DNA of 64,000 bases from a virus, in the IMG/VR virus record IMGVR_UViG_3300025133_000043, positions 1 to 64,000 of that record, one strand, 5' to 3'. The translations under genes were made by a program, and so were the position numbers. Every line of letters begins with the position of its first letter. Position 1 is the stretch's first letter. This document shows, in pieces, positions 57,535-64,000 of this stretch. The notes beneath the pieces were generated by a model that was not told the DNA's origin, ran no database searches, and saw only the letters and a list, made by a program, of their open reading frames with translations.

Positions 57535-59994
57535 ATGAGCACCTCTGACCAGCTTCGCACCTACGCCGAGATGCTGGCCGCGTCCGAGTTCATCGGGTAC
57601 GGCGAGAAGCTCGAGTCAGGGAGTCTCTCCAGCGCCACGGGTACCAACCGGATCGCCCAGCGCCTGGCACGCAGCATCGACGCCCTGCTCGACGTGCTGC
57701 AGACCGACCGGAACATGGTCATCGCCGGCGGCGGCACGCTGGCCTGGGATCACGTCTCGGGCTCCTTCACCAGGACGGCCGATCTCACCCTCAAGATGCT
57801 CAACGAGCTCGGAGGTGCCAACAACAACGTGATCGCCTCGGCGACAGCGATCACCCTGGCCAGTGCCGGGAACATCGCCTACTGCGTCCTGGATCGGGAG
57901 ACCAACGGCGCCAACCCCACCATCGGGATCTCGGCCAACATGCTGGCCTTCGTGACCCTGGTGACGGGGAACACCGACAGGCTCGACTACCAGCTCCTGG
58001 CCTACCGGGACGCGAACGGCCTGGTGCTCTGGGACGGTCGGCGGATCCTCACAGGTGAGAGCCTCACGGCCAACGGCTTCACCGACACGCAGTACGGGCA
58101 GCAGTCCGAGCTCACCCTGGTCCACACCAACCAGAAGGAGAACCTCCAGTTCCTCCTGCACGGCGGCGGGTTCATCACCTGGGACGAGACGGCGGAGCTC
58201 CTCACCTGGGATGCTCAGCTCGTGCTCTCGTTCCCCGCCTACGCAGGGAACAACCGAATTCCAGCCGGGAACGCCACCGTGGCCGCCGGAGAGTTCCTGG
58301 TCCTAACGCTCACCAGGGCTCCCGGGTCTGCGGTGGACGTTTCCGGTACCCTCTCGGCTGTCGCAGATGGGTCAGTGAGCCTGGGCGACAACGTCTTCGT
58401 TCTGGCCTACCACGACGCAGTCGACGGCCGCATCTACCTCTGGGACGGAACCGCACTCAGCGACGGAGATCGCCGCCGACTGGGTGGTGTGAGCTCTGGC
58501 GTGGAGTTCATGTACCGGGCCTACGGAGACGCCACCCAGGTCTACGACCTCACCGAAGGCGGCACCTACCCAGAGCGCGACTACAAGGTCGGCGACGGCT
58601 CGCTCATGGTCTACATGAACGGGCAGAAGGTGAAGGGCAGCGACGCCTACTGGTCTGGCTCCTACCCGTCAGGATCTCTGGTCGGATCTCTCGACGACGG
58701 AGACCGCTACCTCGAGGTGGACGAGGGTAGCAGCACCGGCTCCAAGATCGTCTTCCTGGCTGACGGCCAGGCCGTGTCCGAGCCCGCCTACCACCCAGCC
58801 GCGACACATGCGATCCCCTACAGCTGGCCGCAGACCAACGACTGGCTCGAAGCCTTCGTTGGTCTGCAGGGGGAGGGGCCGAGCCCGGTCGACTCCGTAG
58901 GCATCCAGGGCCTCGGCGGAGCAACCCTCGATGGTGACGTGAAGATCGAGTCGGGATCAGGCGTCAGCCTGGCCTACGACTACGGCAACAACTCCATCGT
59001 GATCACTGCCACTGTCGCGGCAGGAGTCGCGAGCATCGAGGTCGATGGTGGATCTCAGGGGGCTCAGACAGGGGCTCTCTCCTTCCACCAGAACGCCGGC
59101 ATCAACCTGGACGACTCCATTCCAGGGGAGATCCATATCGGTCTGAGCGCTCAGCTGTCCCACCTCTCCGACGTGGACAGCGACCTCGCCGCGGCCCTCA
59201 CTGGAGCCGAAGATCCGGACGCCACCAACATCATGGCTACGCTGAAGCAGACCTCCCGCCTGGAGGGCTTCGACGTCATCAAGACGAAGACGAACACTCG
59301 GATCCGAGTCGGCTACGGCAAGGCAGTGATCGGCGGGGTCACCTACATCTCCGACAGCACCACGTCGCTGATCAACGTGGACACTACGGACATGTACGGG
59401 TCGGACGTGTTGACGGCTTCGACCTGGCACTACGTCTACATCACGGCAGGGGCCTCTCCGGGAGGACGACCAGAGGGAGAGCTCTCCCTGACGGCGCCGG
59501 TCGACGGTAAGCACCCCAGCGACTCGAGCTACCTGTTCCTCACCAGCGTCTACGTCAACGCGGTCAGCAAGTTCACGCTGTTCACCAAGATCGGCAGCCA
59601 GGTCCACATCTACACCCAGGGCTCGGAGCTCTCCTCTCCGACCACGCTGTCTCTGGGCTCCCAGGAGACAGTCACGCCGGTCCCAGGCACCGACATCCCA
59701 GACTCCGGTGTGGCCGCCGTCCGTGTGCTGATGAAGCTGCATGCCTCGACCTCTGGCGACATCGAAATGCGCTACGGGCAGGAGGCGACGTCCTACCGGA
59801 TGCACACCATGAATCTGGTGGCGGGCCGGTACTACACGCACGAGTTCGAGATCGGTCTGAGCGACAGCGGGGACTGGATCTGGGAGCTGGAGGATCCAGG
59901 GAGCGGCGGTGAGTTCGACTCCTTCGAGGGTGTCTGGCTGACCGGGTACGTCGAAGGCCGCTACAGCACCAACACCAGCCTCTGGACAGCCTGA
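57535..59994 (+). CDS. Tail fibre protein with duplicated module, 819 aa
   Basis: A helical N-terminus (about 1-58), then two copies of a module: residues 59-175 (MVIAGGGTLAWDHVSGSF) and 202-318 (FLLHGGGFITWDETAELLTW). The module ends with a D-x-RIYLWDG-like strand. Beta-rich fibre sequence follows to the C-terminus, with an end domain (MKLHASTSGDIEMRYGQEAT) that is likely the receptor-binding or trimerisation part. The same module occurs once in the next gene. Confidence 0.72.
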   Translation: MSTSDQLRTYAEMLAASEFIGYGEKLESGSLSSATGTNRIAQRLARSIDALLDVLQTDRNMVIAGGGTLAWDHVSGSFTRTADLTLKMLNELGGANNNVIASATAITLASAGNIAYCVLDRETNGANPTIGISANMLAFVTLVTGNTDRLDYQLLAYRDANGLVLWDGRRILTGESLTANGFTDTQYGQQSELTLVHTNQKENLQFLLHGGGFITWDETAELLTWDAQLVLSFPAYAGNNRIPAGNATVAAGEFLVLTLTRAPGSAVDVSGTLSAVADGSVSLGDNVFVLAYHDAVDGRIYLWDGTALSDGDRRRLGGVSSGVEFMYRAYGDATQVYDLTEGGTYPERDYKVGDGSLMVYMNGQKVKGSDAYWSGSYPSGSLVGSLDDGDRYLEVDEGSSTGSKIVFLADGQAVSEPAYHPAATHAIPYSWPQTNDWLEAFVGLQGEGPSPVDSVGIQGLGGATLDGDVKIESGSGVSLAYDYGNNSIVITATVAAGVASIEVDGGSQGAQTGALSFHQNAGINLDDSIPGEIHIGLSAQLSHLSDVDSDLAAALTGAEDPDATNIMATLKQTSRLEGFDVIKTKTNTRIRVGYGKAVIGGVTYISDSTTSLINVDTTDMYGSDVLTASTWHYVYITAGASPGGRPEGELSLTAPVDGKHPSDSSYLFLTSVYVNAVSKFTLFTKIGSQVHIYTQGSELSSPTTLSLGSQETVTPVPGTDIPDSGVAAVRVLMKLHASTSGDIEMRYGQEATSYRMHTMNLVAGRYYTHEFEIGLSDSGDWIWELEDPGSGGEFDSFEGVWLTGYVEGRYSTNTSLWTA

Positions 59995-61553
59995 TGTCTT
60001 CTCCGAGCACCACAGAGCCGGCGACGCTGGGCCGTAGCCAGACCAAGGACGCCGAGTCCATCGTCAACACCCGACAGGACAGGGGGATCTTCATCACAGG
60101 TGGAGGGACGTGGACGTGGGACGCCTCCACGAACAACCTCTCCTGGACCGATGAGATCACGATCTACGTCCAGAGCGTCGGGACGCACACCATCCCCGCC
60201 GGAGCTGTCGGCGGGCTGGACGTAGCAGGGAAGACGGCCAGGATCATCGTAGACAGGTCGGGCCCGTCTGCGACTTTCATGATCACAGACGACATCGCCA
60301 ACTCGATCTTCAACGCCGACGACATCATCCCCATCGCTCTCAGAGGCTTGGACGACCGCCTCTACGTCAGGGACGGGACGATCTTCAACCACGGTGAGTC
60401 GAAGCTGATCGGCACATCCGAGCAGGGTACTGATCGGGTGGACACCCTCTCCGATGGCCGTCTGAATCCTCACCCGTACCCGATCGGAAGGGAGAACGGA
60501 GGGGCCGCGGACGGCATCGTCCTCATCGGAGATCGCACCAACTTCAACTCCCCGACGGCGGCGTTCAACACCTGGATCCCAAACACCCTGGGTGAGCCGG
60601 ACTCGATGTCCTTCCTGCACATCCAGGGGGATGGAGTCTTCCAGATCACTCAGGTGATCGACAACTTCAACGTGACGATCAACACCCTGGCGACGGTAGG
60701 GACGGGGCTCGTCTACGAGGTCTACGATCAAGGCTTCGGGTACATCAATGGCTCTGGTCAGCTGCTGGTGCACGTCAACGGAATCGTGAAGATCGCCGGC
60801 ATCGACTACGACGAACCTGGCCTTGCTGGCGACACCGTGCACATGGTCTCGTTCAAGGCCGGCAAGGAGCCAGGAGTTGGCGCCAACGTCGAGTTCATCA
60901 ACGTCTCAGGCGGGCAGGGTCCCCAGGGCGACGCAGGCGTCGTCGACTTCCAGGACGCCTACGACGCTGGACCGGACATCTCCGGATCACCTGCCAAGGG
61001 GCCGATCGAGCTGGACTGGCCAGGCGGCCCCGACGTCGTGCTCCAGACCAAGGTTGGAGGAGGTCCCACCCCCTTCACGATCCTGCACGCAGACGGGACG
61101 CTGGAGATCCGGGAGCTGCTCATCGACGACGGTGCGGGCAACCAGTGGAGCTTCAAGGGCTTCGCCCCAGGCAACCTACGCCTCGAGCACATGGGCTCTG
61201 GGAAGGGCTTCGAGTTCAGCCCTGGCGGTGGGTTGTCCTTCTACGACACCGCCGGAGCTCCCCTCGGTTCCATGCGCTGGGCCGAGTACTCAGGCACCTT
61301 CGGCACTCCGGCCGTGGCCGTCACGATCGCCACCGGCATCGTCGGCATCAAGGGGGTGATCGTGAAGGTCGAGGATGCCGGCGCCGGCAAGTTCTACGTG
61401 GCTGAGCTCAACAGGGCATCCACCACCACCGCCAAGGCCGTCGTCGCTGTGGACCCGGCCGGCAACGTCTTCATCGACGGCGACTTCGCAGGCGGCAACC
61501 TCGGCAGCGTCTTCGACGGCGGCGACTACCACGTCATCGTCTTCTACGGTTGA
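59994..61553 (+). CDS. Second tail fibre protein, 519 aa
   Basis: Carries one copy of the fibre module (about 29-140, GIFITGGGTWTWDASTNNLS). Then a beta-rich shaft, a very short collagen-like GGQGPQGDAG (about 304-313), and a C-terminal globular beta domain. TGATG overlap with the first fibre gene. Probably forms a second fibre or the distal part. Confidence 0.7.
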   Translation: MSSPSTTEPATLGRSQTKDAESIVNTRQDRGIFITGGGTWTWDASTNNLSWTDEITIYVQSVGTHTIPAGAVGGLDVAGKTARIIVDRSGPSATFMITDDIANSIFNADDIIPIALRGLDDRLYVRDGTIFNHGESKLIGTSEQGTDRVDTLSDGRLNPHPYPIGRENGGAADGIVLIGDRTNFNSPTAAFNTWIPNTLGEPDSMSFLHIQGDGVFQITQVIDNFNVTINTLATVGTGLVYEVYDQGFGYINGSGQLLVHVNGIVKIAGIDYDEPGLAGDTVHMVSFKAGKEPGVGANVEFINVSGGQGPQGDAGVVDFQDAYDAGPDISGSPAKGPIELDWPGGPDVVLQTKVGGGPTPFTILHADGTLEIRELLIDDGAGNQWSFKGFAPGNLRLEHMGSGKGFEFSPGGGLSFYDTAGAPLGSMRWAEYSGTFGTPAVAVTIATGIVGIKGVIVKVEDAGAGKFYVAELNRASTTTAKAVVAVDPAGNVFIDGDFAGGNLGSVFDGGDYHVIVFYG

Positions 61554-61556
61554 TCC

Positions 61557-61916
61557 ATGACTGACTACCTCGTCGACACTTCGACCAAGCAAGTCCTCCT
61601 CCTCGTCAAGGGCCCCATCGTCCCTCAGCCTGGACAGAAGATCGTCCAGGCCTCCGAGGAGATCCCCCCTCGCCTGGCCCGGTACGACGCGAAGTCGGAC
61701 ACCGTTGTCCGGATCACCGAGTCCACCTTCAAGCGCCGGAAGAAGAAGGCGAAGAAGGAGCTGGACGCCCAGCAGGAGGCCATTCAGGCCTCCGGAGATG
61801 AGTTCCGCGAGCTGTGGGCAGCGCAGACGCCAGAGCTGCGCAAGCTCCTACGGCTGATGATCACGCTGCCTGACGACGTGCTCGAGCGGGCCATGGGCGA
61901 AGAAGACCAGGACTGA
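61557..61916 (+). CDS. Small protein after fibre genes, 119 aa
   Basis: A short N-terminal beta part and a basic helix (FKRRKKKAKKELDAQQEAIQ) followed by an acidic tail. Genes in this place often encode fibre assembly chaperones, but no motif confirms it. Last plus-strand gene before the terminator. Confidence 0.55.
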   Translation: MTDYLVDTSTKQVLLLVKGPIVPQPGQKIVQASEEIPPRLARYDAKSDTVVRITESTFKRRKKKAKKELDAQQEAIQASGDEFRELWAAQTPELRKLLRLMITLPDDVLERAMGEEDQD

Positions 61917-61917
61917 C

Positions 61918-61941
61918 GCCCCCTCCCGCCTGGGAGGGGGC
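61918..61941. terminator. Bidirectional terminator between convergent operons
   Basis: GCCCCCTCCC (61918-61927) pairs perfectly with GGGAGGGGGC (61932-61941) around a 4-base loop, two bases after the plus-strand stop and 14 before the minus-strand stop. Confidence 0.75.
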
Positions 61942-61955
61942 GCCGTCATCGCAGC

Positions 61956-63251
61956 CTACTCCGGAGAGAGGGCGCCGCGGATACGGGTGATCAGCAGCTT
62001 GCGGTGGTTGATGGACTTGGCGCCGGGGACACCGACCCGGAGCGCGAGCGCCCGGATCTTCTCGACGCTGAAGTCGTCGAGGATGTTGAGGTCGTTCACC
62101 TCGATGTCGTCCACGTCCGCGATGAGTCCAGCGAACTCCTCGTCGGACATGTTCGCGTGCTCGTCGGAGAGCTCGATGACGTTGACGTCGTCGTCGGAGT
62201 CTTCGTCACCTCCCTCATCCTCGGCCTCCTCGGGAGCAGAGTCGTCCTCCTCGGGAGCGACCTCCTCCTCGGGAGCGACCTCCTCCTCCTCCTCTTCGTC
62301 GGGGTCAGGAGCGACCTCCGGCAGGTCGTCGAGCTGGTAGCCCACGAGCTCCTCCAGCTCGGAGATCTCGTCGTCCGACAGCTCGGCGGCATCGCCCATC
62401 GGATCGAGGGCGATGTCCTCCTGACGCTGGTAGACGGTCAGCCCCAGCTTGGCCACCAGCTGCAGGGCACGGAACAGGCCGCCGTGGGCCTGGGCCATCT
62501 CCTCGCGGCAGACGTCCACGCGGCCGGTCAGCTCCTGGGTGGCGTGGTCGATCTTCTTGGAGATCTCCCCGTCCAGGGCCTGGAAGGCTCCGGCCATCTG
62601 CTCCATGAGCTCGTCGGTGTCGATGGAGGGCGCCTGCTTGGACGCCTCCTCGACCTCCGGCTCGGGCTGAGCCTTCGGCTTCCGGCGGGCACGAGGCTTC
62701 CGGACCTTGGGCTTCTCCTCGGCGGGCGGAGCCTCCTCGACCTCTTCAGGGGCCTCGACGACCTCCTCGACGACCTTCGGCGCGACCTTCTTCTTCGGCG
62801 CGGCCTTCTTGCGACGCATGGGCTTGGTCTTCCGGCCGCCGTCGTCCAGGATGGTGAACTCGGTCACCAGGTGGAAGAGGTGCTCCGGGCTCTTGACCTT
62901 GGTGCCGTCGTGGACCTTCTCGACGTCGTCGATGCCGATGCTCTTCAGGATGGCGAGCCACTCCGGGGACTCGACGGTCAGCTCACCGTCGCCGGCGACC
63001 TTGATGGCCTCGAGGACCTCGGCAGCAGGGGGCCAGCGACGACCGGCGGAGGTCTCGACCAGGAGCTGCCCGTAGTCGAACAGTCCAGCGCGCTTGGCGG
63101 CGATGATGGGCGGGATCTCCGGCCGGCGGATGGTGGTCACGGCGCGGATGTAGTCTCCGTCGACACAGCCGATGACAAGCTGGAGCAGACGGATCTGCTC
63201 CTTGCGCTTCTTGGCGTCTGCGACCTCGGTGTGGATCGTGATTTCAGCCAT
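61956..63251 (-). CDS. Acidic/basic two-part protein with SAP-like C-terminus
   Basis: 431 aa. The N-terminal 130 residues are a globular domain. Residues about 140-205 are Lys/Pro-rich (RRKKAAPKKKVAPK), 205-290 helical, and 310-385 extremely acidic (DPDEEEEEEVAPEEEVAPEE). The last 45 residues (FSVEKIRALALRVGVPGAKS) resemble a SAP/Rho-N DNA- or RNA-binding motif. A nucleic-acid-associated role is likely; no enzyme motif. Confidence 0.65.
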   Translation of the reverse strand: MAEITIHTEVADAKKRKEQIRLLQLVIGCVDGDYIRAVTTIRRPEIPPIIAAKRAGLFDYGQLLVETSAGRRWPPAAEVLEAIKVAGDGELTVESPEWLAILKSIGIDDVEKVHDGTKVKSPEHLFHLVTEFTILDDGGRKTKPMRRKKAAPKKKVAPKVVEEVVEAPEEVEEAPPAEEKPKVRKPRARRKPKAQPEPEVEEASKQAPSIDTDELMEQMAGAFQALDGEISKKIDHATQELTGRVDVCREEMAQAHGGLFRALQLVAKLGLTVYQRQEDIALDPMGDAAELSDDEISELEELVGYQLDDLPEVAPDPDEEEEEEVAPEEEVAPEEDDSAPEEAEDEGGDEDSDDDVNVIELSDEHANMSDEEFAGLIADVDDIEVNDLNILDDFSVEKIRALALRVGVPGAKSINHRKLLITRIRGALSPE

Positions 63252-63259
63252 TGGTCCTC

Positions 63260-63607
63260 TCAGGTGATGGGGTTCTCTTCAGGGGGCAAGATCAGGTCGC
63301 TGTTCATCGCGAAGCAGTGCACGACCCGCTCGTGCGGGCAGGTGGGGCAATGCGAGGAGCAGCGCAAGGTGGAGAGCAACACGGCGTTGCCCTTGATGTA
63401 TTCGTGGGTCTTCTCCCGGATGATCTCCAGGGGATCTTCCACCTCGAAGTCCTCGCCGAGGAGCAGGTTCTCCAGCTCTTCTCGGGGGACCTGGTGGGTC
63501 GCATGGGTGTGGCCCATGTACCGTGCGATCTGGACGAGTTCGCTCAGGCTCACCTCGTCCAGTCGTTGGGGATCAAAGTCCCAGCCAGTCTTCTTCTTCC
63601 GCGACAT
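63260..63607 (-). CDS. Small SAP-like, Cys-containing protein, 115 aa
   Basis: N-terminal helical motif (SLSELVQIARYMGHTHATHQ) similar in layout to the SAP-like end of the preceding downstream gene. C-terminal cluster CSSHCPTCPHERVVHCF may bind zinc. Function is unknown. Confidence 0.6.
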   Translation of the reverse strand: MSRKKKTGWDFDPQRLDEVSLSELVQIARYMGHTHATHQVPREELENLLLGEDFEVEDPLEIIREKTHEYIKGNAVLLSTLRCSSHCPTCPHERVVHCFAMNSDLILPPEENPIT

Positions 63608-63631
63608 TCCGCTTCCAGTTCCGATCTCAGG

Positions 63632-64000
63632 CTAACCCACGGCCGGGGCAGCATCCAAGGGATCAGGGTGAGAGTTGTAGGGGAAGAGGTGTATGACGAT
63701 CCTACGGCCGCGGTCGTCGGCTACCCTCTTATGCGCGGAGATCTTGAAGTTCTGCCGGTCACAGGTGACCCCCAGCAGCTCGGTGACTGCATCCTCCGCC
63801 AGCTTGAAGAAGTTGGAGGTGTCGACCTTTGCGTAGGGGTACTTGGTCCTCTTGTCCTGGCCGAACTTCACGTTCCGGATCTCCTCCTCATCAAGGTAGA
63901 TCCAGATCTCCAGGTGGAACTGATCATGGTCGCTCAGATCCAAGGAAGCCAGCTCCAGGAAATGAGCCCCACCCTTGCTGGTGACGAAGCGGTTCTTCCA
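63632..64000 (-). CDS. Hypothetical protein, 5' end beyond window
   Basis: The frame is open to the right edge: it continues upstream of the first available start (TTG 63943) through WKNRFVTSKGGAHFLELASL, so the true start is probably outside. Beta-rich (FHLEIWIYLDEEEIRNVKFG). The ending is polar. No family recognised. Confidence 0.55.
   Translation of the reverse strand, partial: WKNRFVTSKGGAHFLELASLDLSDHDQFHLEIWIYLDEEEIRNVKFGQDKRTKYPYAKVDTSNFFKLAEDAVTELLGVTCDRQNFKISAHKRVADDRGRRIVIHLFPYNSHPDPLDAAPAVG

Overview
This window is a piece of a large, GC-rich tailed-phage (Caudoviricetes) genome. The evidence is densely packed, translationally coupled small genes, an endolysin, gp25-like and gpJ-like baseplate genes, tail fibres, a phage sigma factor and many short zinc-ribbon proteins. 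The gp25/gpJ baseplate suggests a contractile (myovirus-like) tail. No tRNA, rRNA, CRISPR array, integrase, capsid, terminase or polymerase gene is visible. The host cannot be named; base composition and codon use suggest a high-GC bacterium.

Layout. (1) 1-9155, minus strand: an operon of about 25 mostly unknown small genes, nearly all joined by 1-17 nt overlaps. It includes a Mom-like DNA-modification protein, an HNH nuclease, a GIY-YIG nuclease, several zinc-binding proteins and a truncated thyX fragment whose end is a 74-bp near-copy of a tail gene. (2) 9280-11142, plus: a coiled-coil protein and an unknown gene. (3) 11015-15219, minus: a type-2 RNase H, a Cys-rich protein, a VWA/HELSH protein and its MoxR-type AAA+ ATPase, preceded by an AT-rich region full of dyads (15220-15459). 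(4) 15852-19473, plus: an unknown gene, a PG-binding/CHAP endolysin, a DEDDh exonuclease, a MerR-like regulator and small genes, two with CTG starts. (5) 19621-20706, minus: an unknown zinc-binding protein. (6) 20797-24103, plus: a HTH regulator, small genes and a KH-domain protein. (7) 24103-61916, plus: the virion module. It begins with a 1134-aa tape-measure candidate and hub-like proteins. An unusual island follows (31257-43445) with an SNF2-type helicase, a zinc-ribbon protein, an HELGH metallopeptidase, Gly/Ala-rich membrane-type proteins, a sigma factor, Ig-like proteins and a P-loop protein. The baseplate, tail and fibre genes come last. (8) 61956-64000, minus: an acidic SAP-like protein and small genes.

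The main new signal is in the island. At least six unrelated proteins carry a short motif close to F-x-x-E-[ILM]-x-K-[IL]-[AG], mostly at the N-terminus, and most also have Gly/Ala-rich hydrophobic segments. I infer a shared targeting signal for proteins packaged in, or ejected from, the virion. Other points of interest are three CTG starts embedded in CTGA stop/start overlaps, a probable +1 frameshift in a C6 run, a dyad motif shared by two intergenic regions, a beta module repeated through the baseplate/tail proteins, and a lone antisense zinc-ribbon gene inside the tail operon.
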